In this document: positions 17,608 to 27,033 of the stretch, piece after piece
How positions within the stretch are numbered: position 1 is the first letter of the stretch
How the letters are laid out: every line of letters begins with the position of its first letter
NCBI RefSeq assembly: GCF_030689025.1
Contig: NZ_JAUYWA010000001.1
Location: 186,001 to 250,000 of the forward strand
Length of the DNA: 64,000 bases
Source of the DNA: Oceanobacter sp. 1_MG-2023
Lineage (GTDB): Bacteria; Pseudomonadota; Gammaproteobacteria; Pseudomonadales; Oceanobacteraceae
Direction of reading: 5' to 3'
The notes under the pieces: model-generated
Database searches by the model: none
Seen by the model: the letters and a program-made list of their open reading frames with translations, nothing else
What the model was told of the DNA's origin: nothing
Position numbers and translations under genes: made by a program

Positions 17608-20271
17608 ATGGGCAGATCGCTGGTAATTGTGGAATCGCCTGCCAAGGCGAAAACCATCAATAAGTACTTGGGTAAGGACTTTATCGTCAAGTCCAGCGTC
17701 GGCCACGTGCGCGATTTGCCTACATCCGGTTCCGCGTCAACAAGCGATCCGAAGGAGCGTGCCAAACAGGCCGCCCTGACGCGCAAAATGTCGCCGGAGA
17801 AAAAAGCGATCTACAAGGCTCGCAAAGCCAAGGAACAGCTGATCAACCGCATGGGCATCGACCCGGAAAACGGTTGGGAAGCCCACTACCAGATTTTGCC
17901 GGGCAAGGAAAAGGTCGTCGACGAACTCAAACGCCTGGCCAAGGATGCCGACCAGATTTATCTGGCGACGGATTTGGACCGCGAGGGAGAAGCCATCGCC
18001 TGGCACCTTCGTGAGATTATTGGCGGCCAAGACGAGCAATATCGTCGAGTGGTATTTAACGAGATCACCAAAAAAGCCATTCAAAAAGCCTTTGAACAGC
18101 CCTCCGACCTGAATATGAACCGCGTCAATGCCCAGCAGGCACGGCGCTTCCTCGATCGCGTGGTGGGCTTTATGCTGTCGCCACTGCTGTGGAGCAAAAT
18201 TGCCCGCGGCCTGTCAGCCGGACGCGTGCAATCGGTAGCCGTGCGCCTGATTGTCGAGCGCGAGCGGGAAATCCGCGCCTTTATTCCAGAAGAATTCTGG
18301 GAAGCCTTTGCCAACCTCAGTACCGACAGCGGTGAAGTGTTACGGGCGCAGCTGATTCGCTATCAAGGCAAGGAATTCCGCCCCACCAATGCCGCCGATA
18401 CCCATGCCCTGATCGACCAGCTGAGCAAATTGCCCTTTGCCGTCAGCAAGCGTGAAGACAAGCCCACCAGCTCCAGGCCGGCAGCGCCATTTATTACCTC
18501 CACTCTGCAACAAGCGGCCAGCACCCGCATGGGCTTCAGCGTCAAGAAAACCATGACCCTGGCCCAACGGCTGTACGAAGCCGGTTACATCACCTATATG
18601 CGTACCGACTCCACCAACCTGAGTCAGGATGCTGTCGCCAGTGTGCGTGACTACATCCAGGACAAGTTAGGGGAGCAATACCTGCCCGACCAACCACGTA
18701 TTTACAGCAGCAAGGCAGGTGCACAAGAGGCGCACGAAGCCATCCGGGTTTCCGATGTCACCCTGCGGGCCGCCGACCTCAGCAGCATGGAACCGGATGC
18801 CCAGCGCCTTTACGATCTGATCTGGCGTCGTTTTGTTGCCTGTCAAACCGCCGATGCCAAATTCACCAGCTCCAGTATTACCACCAGTGCTGGCGATTTC
18901 GATTTAAAAACCCGTGGCCGGGTTATCCGCTTTGATGGCCATTTGCGCGTACTGACCTCCGGTGGTGGCAAGGACGATGACGTCTTGCTGCCCGATGTGG
19001 CCGAAGGTGATCACCTCAATCTGATTGAGCTGGAACCCAAGCAGCATTTCACCAAACCATCGCCGCGCTTCTCTGAAGCCGCCCTGGTAAAAGAGCTCGA
19101 AAAACGTGGTATTGGTCGCCCATCCACCTACGCCTCGATTATTTCCACCATTCAGGAACGTGGTTACGTCAGCCTCAAGGGCCGTCGTTTTTACGCTGAA
19201 AAAATGGGCGATATCGTCACCAGTCGTCTGGTCGAAAACTTCGATGACCTGATGGATTTTGGCTTTACCGCCAGCATGGAAGAAAAGCTCGACCATATTG
19301 CCGATGGCGACAGCAACTGGACCGAAGTACTGGATAATTTTTACGGCGGCTTCCAGAAAAAACTGGACAGTGCCGGTGAAGACGGTGGCATGCGTCCGAA
19401 TACCCCGGTCGATACCGATATTCCCTGCCCGACCTGTGGTCGCCATATGCAGATCCGCACCGGCTCCACGGGTGTCTTCCTCGGCTGCTCCGGCTACTCA
19501 CTGCCGCCCAAGGAACGCTGCACCCAGACGCTGAACCTGATCCCCGGCGAAGAAGCCATCTCCGCCGATGAAGACGAAGAAGCAGAAAGCCGTCGCCTGA
19601 TGGAAAAACGTCGCTGCCCGATCTGCGACAACGCCATGGACAGCTACCTGCTTGATGAACAGCGCAAGGTACATATTTGCGGCAACAACCCGGATTGCGT
19701 CGGCGTTGAAGTCGAAACGGGCCAGTTCAAGATCAAGGGATACGACGGCCCGACACTGGAATGCGACAAATGCGGCAGTGAAATGCAGCTCAAATCTGGC
19801 CGCTTTGGCAAATACTTTGGCTGCACCAACAGCGAATGTAAAAACACCCGCAAGTTGCTCAAAAGCGGGGAAGCTGCGCCACCGAAAATGGACCCGGTCC
19901 CCATGCCGGAACTGAAGTGCCTGAAAGTCGACGATACCTATGTATTGCGAGACGGCGCATCGGGCCTGTTCCTTGCCGCCAGCCAGTTCCCGAAAAACCG
20001 CGAAACCCGTCCGCCACAAGTACAAGAGTTATTAGCTCATCAGGCGGAACTGCCACAAAAGTACCACTTCCTGCTGGATGCTCCGCGAACCGACAAGGAC
20101 AACAACCCTTCCGTCATTCGCTACAGTCGCAAAAGCAAGGAACAGTACGTGATGTCGGAAGTTGAAGGTAAGGCTACCGGCTGGTCAGCCTGGTATAAAG
20201 ACGGACAATGGGTTGAAGAAACCAAGAAAAAAGCCTCACCCAAAAAGACGACAAAAGCCGCTGACAAGTAG
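17608..20271 (+). CDS. topA: DNA topoisomerase I (type IA)
   Basis: 887 residues; relaxes negative supercoils. The N-terminal TOPRIM domain has [12 protein letters not shown] (catalytic Glu) and the acidic [11 protein letters not shown] (about residue 117). The catalytic tyrosine is in [13 protein letters not shown] (about 329). Three C-terminal four-cysteine zinc ribbons follow (CPTCG at about 605, CPICD at about 671, CDKCG at about 718). The protein ends with a further domain and a lysine-rich tail ([15 protein letters not shown]). The ribosome site ACGGAG lies 5 nt before the ATG. A hairpin follows the stop. Confidence 0.98.
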   Translation: MGRSLVIVESPAKAKTINKYLGKDFIVKSSVGHVRDLPTSGSASTSDPKERAKQAALTRKMSPEKKAIYKARKAKEQLINRMGIDPENGWEAHYQILPGKEKVVDELKRLAKDADQIYLATDLDREGEAIAWHLREIIGGQDEQYRRVVFNEITKKAIQKAFEQPSDLNMNRVNAQQARRFLDRVVGFMLSPLLWSKIARGLSAGRVQSVAVRLIVEREREIRAFIPEEFWEAFANLSTDSGEVLRAQLIRYQGKEFRPTNAADTHALIDQLSKLPFAVSKREDKPTSSRPAAPFITSTLQQAASTRMGFSVKKTMTLAQRLYEAGYITYMRTDSTNLSQDAVASVRDYIQDKLGEQYLPDQPRIYSSKAGAQEAHEAIRVSDVTLRAADLSSMEPDAQRLYDLIWRRFVACQTADAKFTSSSITTSAGDFDLKTRGRVIRFDGHLRVLTSGGGKDDDVLLPDVAEGDHLNLIELEPKQHFTKPSPRFSEAALVKELEKRGIGRPSTYASIISTIQERGYVSLKGRRFYAEKMGDIVTSRLVENFDDLMDFGFTASMEEKLDHIADGDSNWTEVLDNFYGGFQKKLDSAGEDGGMRPNTPVDTDIPCPTCGRHMQIRTGSTGVFLGCSGYSLPPKERCTQTLNLIPGEEAISADEDEEAESRRLMEKRRCPICDNAMDSYLLDEQRKVHICGNNPDCVGVEVETGQFKIKGYDGPTLECDKCGSEMQLKSGRFGKYFGCTNSECKNTRKLLKSGEAAPPKMDPVPMPELKCLKVDDTYVLRDGASGLFLAASQFPKNRETRPPQVQELLAHQAELPQKYHFLLDAPRTDKDNNPSVIRYSRKSKEQYVMSEVEGKATGWSAWYKDGQWVEETKKKASPKKTTKAADK

Positions 20272-20291
20272 CGATAAATCGCCCTTTAGAC

Positions 20292-20330
20292 TGAACCGGC
20301 GGCTCTTCGGATAAGAGTTTCGCCGGATTC
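20292..20330 (+). terminator. Hairpin downstream of topA
   Basis: TGAACCGGCG pairs with CGCCGG-A-TTCA, and CTCTT/AAGAG pair inside, giving a long interrupted stem about 20 nt after the topA stop. There is no T-run, so it may be a Rho-assisted or processing hairpin. Confidence 0.45.
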
Positions 20331-20386
20331 AAAACCGGATAGTTGATTGCTAGTTTGACATCTCACCCCATCAAGGAGATGTCGAC

Positions 20387-20854
20387 ATGATGTCATTTAA
20401 AACCGATCCGACGACTTCATCATTCCAGCGAACCCTGCAAACCCTGCTCATGGCCCTGTTGTTGGCCACCTCCACCGCCGCCTACAGTGACGCCAGTAGC
20501 AACCCCTTCTCCACGACCTTCAGCATCCCCGGCCTTACCGACCTCAGTGGCGCACAACCACCACAACCGCAGAAACAAGGGGCTGCCCTGCTCGCAGTCA
20601 ACGATAGCTCTGGAAACACGCCCAGTGCCGTTGAAGCCACGACGACCACAGCCATGGCCAGTAAAATCAATATCAACACCGCCAGTGTCGATGCGCTGAC
20701 GCACCTTCAAGGTATAGGCACCGTCAAGGCCGAAGCCATCGTGCGTTACCGCCAGGAAAATGGCCCGTTCAACAGCATCGAAGACCTCGCTCAGGTACGA
20801 GGCATTGGCAGTGCCACCATTGAAAAGAACCGCTGGCTGGTAACGACCCAGTGA
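20387..20854 (+). CDS. ComEA-like helix-hairpin-helix DNA-binding protein, exported
   Basis: 155 residues. A hydrophobic signal segment (LLMALLLATSTAAYSDA) is followed by a low-complexity linker rich in Ser, Thr, Pro and Gln. The C-terminal domain of about 62 residues is typical ComEA, starting KININTASVDALTHLQGIG with a second hairpin LAQVRGIGSATIEK. ComEA binds double-stranded DNA in the periplasm during natural transformation; short homologues such as YbaV are of unknown role. A strong AAGGAG lies before the ATG pair. No other com gene is in view. Confidence 0.88.
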   Translation: MMSFKTDPTTSSFQRTLQTLLMALLLATSTAAYSDASSNPFSTTFSIPGLTDLSGAQPPQPQKQGAALLAVNDSSGNTPSAVEATTTTAMASKININTASVDALTHLQGIGTVKAEAIVRYRQENGPFNSIEDLAQVRGIGSATIEKNRWLVTTQ

Positions 20855-20882
20855 TGGCTAAACCGTCCACTGACAACGGGGA

Positions 20883-21572
20883 TCAAGCTGTACCCCGTGT
20901 TGACTCTAGTTGGCCAATCCGGCTATGCCCCAGCAACCAATAGCTGAACAACCGATAGATGAAGTAACAAATAAATCCGGCAAAAATCGTATCGCTGAGA
21001 AAATGCCCGCCCTGGGTAATCCTCACCACACTGACACTGACTCCCACCGCAACCCCAAGATACAGCCAGACTTTACGTCGGCTCCACCAGGCAAACACCA
21101 TCAGCCAGAACCCCATCGCCGAGTGACCACTAACAAACGACCGGCATTTGCCATGGCACTGATCCGCAATCACAAAGGCTGGACTGAAACCACTTTTGCC
21201 GCCAAATTCCACTACCTGCTTTGGCCGTGGCCGCTCAAAACCTTCTTTAAATACATTGTGTACCAGAATGCCGGGGCCAATCAGCAAGGTCAGCAACAGG
21301 AACAACCAGACCTTCCTCTGGCTATGGGGCAAACCACGAGACCAGAAGGTCAACCCCAACCCAATCATCAACAAAGGCACCAGGGCATAGGGCAGATAAC
21401 GGAACAAGCCATACAAGGCCAGATTCACCGGATTGTCCCGATATGGCCAGCTGGCCGAGGCGTCATCGTAAAACCAATGGCTGACCACAAGATCCAGCTC
21501 TGGCCAAAGCAAAAAAACCAGCACCAGCAGCACAAAAAGCAACCAGTCAGCATGCTGTTTCAGAAAAAACAC
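20883..21572 (-). CDS. PAP2 family membrane phosphatase
   Basis: 229 residues with about six hydrophobic segments. The three PAP2 motifs are intact: K-x6-RP (KEGFERPRP), SGH (SFVSGHSAMGF) and R-x5-H-x3-D (RITQGGHFLSD). Members dephosphorylate lipid phosphates such as undecaprenyl pyrophosphate, phosphatidylglycerophosphate or lipid A. An insert with two cysteines (ADQCHGKCRSF) between motifs 1 and 2 resembles LpxE/LpxT-like enzymes, but the substrate is not determinable. It stands alone, convergent with the ComEA-like gene. Confidence 0.9.
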   Translation of the reverse strand: MFFLKQHADWLLFVLLVLVFLLWPELDLVVSHWFYDDASASWPYRDNPVNLALYGLFRYLPYALVPLLMIGLGLTFWSRGLPHSQRKVWLFLLLTLLIGPGILVHNVFKEGFERPRPKQVVEFGGKSGFSPAFVIADQCHGKCRSFVSGHSAMGFWLMVFAWWSRRKVWLYLGVAVGVSVSVVRITQGGHFLSDTIFAGFICYFIYRLFSYWLLGHSRIGQLESTRGTA

Positions 21573-21654
21573 GTGTTACCCCTCAACCAATAAATGCGGC
21601 GCAAAGCATAGCGGCAAGCACACAGGAAAAGCCATCAAATCCCGTTGCCAGGTA

Positions 21655-22113
21655 TTATTCCAACCTTGATTGATTGCTACCCTGGTGTGGCGCTGTCACC
21701 AGCGTCAAAGTGGGTAAACGAAGAATGTACCAACTCACTCCCAGGCCGGTCAGCGACAGCGTGATTTGTACCCAAACAGAGGGCACCAGAACCAGTGCCG
21801 TCAACAACAGCGATGCCCACATCAGCAACAGGGTATAAATCTTGGCTTTTTTGGGCATTCCCTTGCCGTCGAGGTAATACAGTACATAACTGCCCAGCTT
21901 CGGATGCCCGACCAGCCAATGATAAAAACCCGGCGAACTGCGCACAAAACAGGCGGCAGCCAGTAACAAGAAAGGTGTGGTCGGCAACACCGGCAGAAAG
22001 ATCCCGACAGTTCCCAACGCCACAGCCACCCACCCCACCGCCAGCAAGCACCAACGTAATACCGGATTGGCAACCTGGCGACGACCCGGCTCTGACGATT
22101 CAGGAACAGGCAT
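21655..22113 (-). CDS. DUF454 (YbaN-like) membrane protein
   Basis: 152 residues with the DUF454 signature GTVGIFLPVLPTTPFLLLAAACFVRSS and HPKLGSYV, and three or four hydrophobic segments. The function of this inner-membrane family is unknown. The frame continues upstream to 22254, but the ATG at 22113 has GAGG about 9 nt before it and gives the usual family length. The 280 bp upstream, to the DUF2726 gene stop, show nothing recognisable. Confidence 0.85.
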   Translation of the reverse strand: MPVPESSEPGRRQVANPVLRWCLLAVGWVAVALGTVGIFLPVLPTTPFLLLAAACFVRSSPGFYHWLVGHPKLGSYVLYYLDGKGMPKKAKIYTLLLMWASLLLTALVLVPSVWVQITLSLTGLGVSWYILRLPTLTLVTAPHQGSNQSRLE

Positions 22114-22393
22114 AAGTTCAACCTCGTAATACAAAACAGTCGAAGATATTGTTGTGGTAATCATGATGTGGCGGAATCCATACCACCGCAATACAACAGT
22201 ACAAGCCTGGTTGACCGAGGCGGCTGACATCAGATTAAACAACCAGTCCAGCACCAGCGATAACGGCCATAGAGTCGGGCATAACCTTGCTGGAAGCCGG
22301 GCCGTCGTCTCTCAGGTCACGGTGAACTGGTTCACGACTGAAAGACAAAGGCGCCGGTGTGGCCAGGGGTTGATAACAGGTGTTACGGACGGT

Positions 22394-23755
22394 TTATTGC
22401 GGCGGCGAAATCGGTGCAACGTAAGGGCATTCAGGTAATTTGGTACAAATCCAGAAGTACTGGCCAGCAAATTCACCCGTTGTCGCCAATGATAGTTTCA
22501 GGGGTGACTGACAACGAGGACAGACATTTTTATGTGCTGTCTCTGTCTCTGCCGCAGGAGCCGACGACGTGTCATTCCCGGGAGCAGCAACAGGAGACAC
22601 AGGAGTCTCAGCAACAGCTTCTGTTGCAGCAGTAACCGCCACAGTCTCTTGCTCATCATCGCCGCTGTCCACACTGGAATCAGGGGCGCTGTCCGGCTCC
22701 TCAGACACGCCGTTATCCGCCAGTGTCACGGTGATTTCTTCCTCCTCCTGATAGATATCAGGCGTATCATCAACCGCTTCATGTTCAATTGTTCCTTCAT
22801 AACCACCGCTATCCCTGGGCAGCAAATAATTCACCTGTTCCCGTATTTCCCTGATGGTATAACCACGCTTCATATCCACCAGCAAGACCGGCAAATTAGC
22901 CGATTCTGCCGACTTGCGTAATATCTCGCGCTGAATCTTGCGCAGCCCTTCACGTTCGCCCATACCATCCAGTTCGATAACACCAATTACTGAAAAATCG
23001 CGGGCATCACACAAGACAAAATCGAAGCGCTGGGTCGCTAGCTGGTCGGCAGCAAAATAAGAATCTTCAAGGCTCAGGTCGGATCTGGGATTCAGAATAT
23101 CGGATGCTCGAACCTTACAAAAAATCTCGGTGTTATCCGAAATCGATGTTTTGAGATCACCATAAAACAGACGTTCCAGCGGTGTCAGCAGCGGGCCACC
23201 AGCCATATAGGGGTAGTTATCATCATTACGACGGGCTGGTGTTGCCAGCTTGATTTCTTCCAGTGGTCGCCGCAGCGTATCCTCCGGAATAGTGGCTCGC
23301 TCCACGGGAGCAACAGGAGCCGCGGGACGTTTCTCTTCAGTGCTGCGGGGGTCTGGCTGTTTGGCAGGAGCAGGACTCTCCGCTTTTGGCTCAACCTCGG
23401 CAGGCTCGTTATTCACCGGGGCCGGGCCGGCTTTCGATAACAGCTCTTCGATCGTTGGTGGTACATCAAGCTCGATCTCTTCATCCAGAATTTCATCCTC
23501 ATCCTTATCCACAGGCGCGGCAGTATCGTTGGACGTGGTTACCGGACCCACAGGAGGTGGAGAGATAAGATCCATAACCGATCCGATTGAAGCTGGCTCG
23601 GTTGCCTCAGGTTCTGCAGCTGGACTGGGCTTGGCTTGGGAAGCCTTGGCGCGTTTGCTGGATGCCAGTGCCTGAACCGATACCAGCACCACTGCCACAA
23701 TCAAGGCAATGAGTACCAAAGCGATCAATAACACCAATATCTCGAGTACATCCAT
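22394..23755 (-). CDS. Membrane-anchored DUF2726 protein with C-terminal zinc ribbon (paralogue A)
   Basis: 453 residues. Order: an N-terminal transmembrane helix (residues about 4-30); an acidic, Pro- and Ala-rich linker (about 40-165); a DUF2726 domain (about 185-325) with the PD-(D/E)XK-like core FDFVLCDARD...VIELDG; a second acidic linker; and a topoisomerase-type C4 zinc ribbon at the end (CPRCQSPL ... WICTKLPECPY). Its fold suggests nucleic-acid binding or cleavage at the cytoplasmic membrane face. The ATG is at 23755 (GAGG about 10 nt upstream). It is followed at 24020 by a paralogue of the same architecture. No function is known for this pairing. Confidence 0.82.
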   Translation of the reverse strand: MDVLEILVLLIALVLIALIVAVVLVSVQALASSKRAKASQAKPSPAAEPEATEPASIGSVMDLISPPPVGPVTTSNDTAAPVDKDEDEILDEEIELDVPPTIEELLSKAGPAPVNNEPAEVEPKAESPAPAKQPDPRSTEEKRPAAPVAPVERATIPEDTLRRPLEEIKLATPARRNDDNYPYMAGGPLLTPLERLFYGDLKTSISDNTEIFCKVRASDILNPRSDLSLEDSYFAADQLATQRFDFVLCDARDFSVIGVIELDGMGEREGLRKIQREILRKSAESANLPVLLVDMKRGYTIREIREQVNYLLPRDSGGYEGTIEHEAVDDTPDIYQEEEEITVTLADNGVSEEPDSAPDSSVDSGDDEQETVAVTAATEAVAETPVSPVAAPGNDTSSAPAAETETAHKNVCPRCQSPLKLSLATTGEFAGQYFWICTKLPECPYVAPISPPQ

Positions 23756-24019
23756 AATCCTGAAACCTCATGACTGACAGCGGAAATGATAGTGATTGTC
23801 CAAAGAACAAGAGACCAGAATCACTGCAATCTTGCCAAACCAGGCATACCCGATAACAGTGACCGTCAATGAACAGACAGATAGCTAATTATCATAGCAG
23901 AAAGCACAATTTGTTCCTCTCTATGGCACGATTGCGCGACATTGCCAAAGAGATTACCAAAAGAGTCGCTTTCTTTACGCTGTAAAATTCCCGCCAGAGC
24001 AGTGCATGAGGCGGCCGGA

Positions 24020-25195
24020 TCAGCCCGTGCCGCGATTCAGCTGTGGTTCATCATGGGCATCAAAAGGCGCGGCATAACGACATTCCGGAAAGGTGCTACA
24101 GATCCACAACAACTGACCCACCAATTTGCCGGATTTTGGCGTGTGTTGCACCAGGGGCGCATGGCAACGGGGACAATGTGGTTCGGTAACAGCATGCAGA
24201 GGCTTGGCAGCTGGCCGTGGTATGTGCTGATGATGAGAAGTGTCTGCCTCAACAACAGCTTCTGGTGTTGCAGCGGGTTCTGGCACCACAGGTGCCGGGG
24301 ATGGTGCTGCCGCTACCGCCTCTGCCTCTGCTGCCGGTGTTACAACTGCCGGTTCCGGGGCTGCTGGTGCAGGTTCTGCTGCTGCCGCTGCGGGTGTATC
24401 CTCGATACCGGAAGCCAACACACTGTCAGAGCTTTCTTCACTGCCCCATGAGGCAATATCGCTGTCAAAGTCCGAGCCGGTTTCTTCTGGTACCGGATCA
24501 GAGATCAGGGAAGACAAAGAGAAAGGATCTTCTTCTTCATGTTGCGGAGCCGCAGCTTCTGGCATCAAATTGGTTTCAGGCAAGACCGGAGACAGCGGCG
24601 CCTGCTCGCTCTTCTGAGGCTCGGTTACCGTATGGTCATGATCGGTATTACCAACCAACGCCGGATCGGCAGCCTCGGCCGTCTCAGGAGCCACTTCCGT
24701 CTGTTCAGAAAGCGGGCTTTCCAGCGCTCTCAGTTCCTCAACCGACAAGGATTGCTGAACGTCCACCAGGCGCATGTTGACAGCAGCGGACTGGCAAGCA
24801 GAGACCAGCAGCTCGTTATTTTGCCGCCGCTCTTTATCTGATTCACCATGATCCAGCCGAATGACACAACGTACAGACAAATTGTCTGGGTCACACAAGA
24901 CAAAATCGAACTCATTGGGTGCAATACGTTCGAGCAGAGCCTGGCTTACGTCCTGCTTCAGCCCTTCTTCTGGCTGAATAATATCCGCGGCCCGGACTTT
25001 ACATAAAATCAGTGCCGTATTGTCGTATGCAGACTGTAAAGCCCGATAAAAATCCAGCTCTACAGATGACAGAACCGGCCCTGCGGCTGCATAAGAAAAA
25101 TGACTGGCTGACCCTTTTCTGGAAGAAATCATCCAGACAATCACGCCCACAGCAAGCAGAATGCCGCCTCCAAGACCAACAATCAGGTAATCCAT
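24020..25195 (-). CDS. Membrane-anchored DUF2726-like protein with zinc ribbon (paralogue B)
   Basis: 391 residues with the same plan as the gene at 22394. There is an N-terminal transmembrane helix (DYLIVGLGGGILLAVGVIVW), here followed directly by the DUF2726-like domain (about 40-175). A long Ala-, Pro- and Glu-rich linker comes next, then the C4 zinc ribbon (CPRCHAPL ... WICSTFPECRY). In the nuclease-like core the catalytic-type Glu is replaced: EFDFVLCDPD is followed by VIRLDH instead of VIELD, so this copy is probably not a nuclease. The start at 25195 has GGAG 8 nt upstream. It stands 264 bp before paralogue A in the same direction. Confidence 0.8.
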   Translation of the reverse strand: MDYLIVGLGGGILLAVGVIVWMISSRKGSASHFSYAAAGPVLSSVELDFYRALQSAYDNTALILCKVRAADIIQPEEGLKQDVSQALLERIAPNEFDFVLCDPDNLSVRCVIRLDHGESDKERRQNNELLVSACQSAAVNMRLVDVQQSLSVEELRALESPLSEQTEVAPETAEAADPALVGNTDHDHTVTEPQKSEQAPLSPVLPETNLMPEAAAPQHEEEDPFSLSSLISDPVPEETGSDFDSDIASWGSEESSDSVLASGIEDTPAAAAAEPAPAAPEPAVVTPAAEAEAVAAAPSPAPVVPEPAATPEAVVEADTSHHQHIPRPAAKPLHAVTEPHCPRCHAPLVQHTPKSGKLVGQLLWICSTFPECRYAAPFDAHDEPQLNRGTG

Positions 25196-25788
25196 GTGTA
25201 TCTCCATATAACACCCGGTACATTAGCAACGGACTCTACAAAAAATTACCGTCAATAAATACCCGGAGCGTGACGTTCCCATGACCAAACAGCCCAAACG
25301 CCAAAACAATAATACCAATGTGCTCTGGTCTCCATGCCATCACCACCGCGTAGCACAAAGACCCTCAAAAAGCACCAAACCAGCGCATATAATACACATG
25401 GGGAACTATTACGGTTATCCCAATCCTGCAAAAAACAGTAAAAACCTGGCTGAAATCAACGCCTTTGAAGACAGTAACCGGAGGCTCTTTATCATATCGC
25501 CGTCGGCAGTCAAACCCGCCTATATCAAGAGTGATCAGTTATTAACCCGGAAGTGAGCCAGCCCTTCAGCCACAATAGGGGACATACGATACTGGCACGA
25601 TCCGGTATCTATAAACTGATAGGTACAATCGTCTGGAAAAAGGTTGCTTTTTTCACACTGGTGAGACAGCCGCCAGTAACGACAATATATGCCGTACCAC
25701 GGAAATATGGCTTATCAAAATGGCCAATCGGGAGTTTGATATAACGCCGCGAGCACGACGTTATTGGGGTCATGGCCCGACACCTGAC
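25196..25788. other. Intergenic region between apbC and the DUF2726 pair
   Basis: About 590 bp without a gene I can support. A 91-codon rightward frame (25281-25556) lacks a ribosome site and any recognisable feature. The region must hold the leftward promoter of the DUF2726 paralogue whose ATG is at 25195; no clear consensus is seen. Confidence 0.5.
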
Positions 25789-25823
25789 GTATCAGGTATC
25801 AGGTATCAGGTATCAGGTATCAT
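25789..25823. repeat. Five tandem heptamers GTATCAG
   Basis: Four exact copies of GTATCAG and a fifth reading GTATCAT lie in direct succession, ending 13 bp from the stop codon of apbC, on its downstream side. The repeat is a candidate for slippage variation in the apbC 3' untranslated region; no function is known. Confidence 0.85.
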
Positions 25824-25836
25824 ATTTTCTGGAACC

Positions 25837-26931
25837 TTAATCTTCGGAGATACTGATTTCCGGCATCGCTTCCGCTGCTTCACCACCACGAGCCAGTGCT
25901 ACCGCCAGACGACGGGCAGCATGACGATACATCATCGCCACTTCCGAACTCTCATCAGCGGCCACCACCGGCACACCAGCATCCGATTGTTCCCGGATAT
26001 AGGTCGCCAGCGGCAAGGAACCCAGCACCTTGGTGTGGTAGGTCGTCGCCAGACGTTCGGCGCCATCCTGGCCAAAGATATGTTCTGCATGACCACAGTT
26101 GGAGCAAATGTGCATGCTCATGTTTTCGATCATGCCCAGCACCGGAATCCCCACCTTACGGAACATTTCCACGCCTTTTTTGGCATCGGCCAGGGCAATG
26201 TCTTGTGGAGTCGTAACAATTACCGAACCCGACACCGGGTATTTCTGGCTCAGGGTAAGCTGGATATCACCGGTTCCCGGTGGCATATCGATCAGTAAAT
26301 AATCCAGTTCGCCCCATTGGGTCTGGGTCAGAATCTGGGTCAATGCCCCCGCTACCATAGGGCCACGCCACACCATCGGTGTTTGTTCTGTCACCAGATA
26401 GGCCATCGACATGGTTTTGATACCATGGGCTTCTACTGGCACAAACCACTTGTTATCAATGGTGTCCGGTCGTGTGCCATCGGCAACACCAAGCATGATG
26501 CCCTGGCTCGGGCCATAAATATCCGCATCCAGCAGACCGACTTTGGCACCGTCCTGAGCCAGGGCAATCGCCAGATTGACTGCCGTCGTGGATTTCCCCA
26601 CACCGCCTTTGCCGGATGAAATCGCGACGATGTTTTTTACCGCAGCCAGGGATTCACCACCATCATGGCTCTTGTGAGCTTCCACATGCCAGCCCAATGT
26701 GACATTGGCGTCATCACAACCATCGAGGTTTTCCAGTGCGGTCGTTAACAGTTGCGTCACACCGCCGCTGAGAAATTCCGACGGATAATCCAGTTCCAGC
26801 ACCACCGTGACGTTGCCGCCGTTAATCTGGACAGACTGCAAGGCACCGGCAGATACCAGATCCATTTCCAAATATGGGTCGATGTAGCTCGCCAGGGCTT
26901 GTTCTACCTGGGCTTGGGTCAGTTGGGACAC
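25837..26931 (-). CDS. apbC: Iron-sulfur cluster carrier protein ApbC/Mrp
   Basis: 364-residue P-loop NTPase that binds and delivers [4Fe-4S] clusters. An N-terminal MIP18-like (DUF59) domain (about 1-85) precedes the deviant Walker A motif GKGGVGKST (about residue 107). Also seen are LLDADIYGPSQ, the conserved LLIDMPPGTGD and the cluster-binding C-x-x-C pair in CSNCGH (about 284). Length and architecture match Escherichia coli Mrp. It is alone in its transcription unit, about 100 bp after the Yej-like operon. Confidence 0.95.
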   Translation of the reverse strand: MSQLTQAQVEQALASYIDPYLEMDLVSAGALQSVQINGGNVTVVLELDYPSEFLSGGVTQLLTTALENLDGCDDANVTLGWHVEAHKSHDGGESLAAVKNIVAISSGKGGVGKSTTAVNLAIALAQDGAKVGLLDADIYGPSQGIMLGVADGTRPDTIDNKWFVPVEAHGIKTMSMAYLVTEQTPMVWRGPMVAGALTQILTQTQWGELDYLLIDMPPGTGDIQLTLSQKYPVSGSVIVTTPQDIALADAKKGVEMFRKVGIPVLGMIENMSMHICSNCGHAEHIFGQDGAERLATTYHTKVLGSLPLATYIREQSDAGVPVVAADESSEVAMMYRHAARRLAVALARGGEAAEAMPEISISED

Positions 26932-27033
26932 AACAAACTCCTGAATCGGTCAGACGGTTTACACCGCCAAAAATAAAGAAATGCGTTCTGGTGCTCTAAA
27001 TGGTGACAATCACACCGAGAAACAAGGTCGTGA

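Noticed and set aside
25281..25556. 91-codon rightward frame in the gap before apbC
   Set aside because: No ribosome site, odd composition, no recognisable motif.
25789..25823. CRISPR-like repetition
   Set aside because: Heptamers are contiguous without spacers; no cas gene in the window.
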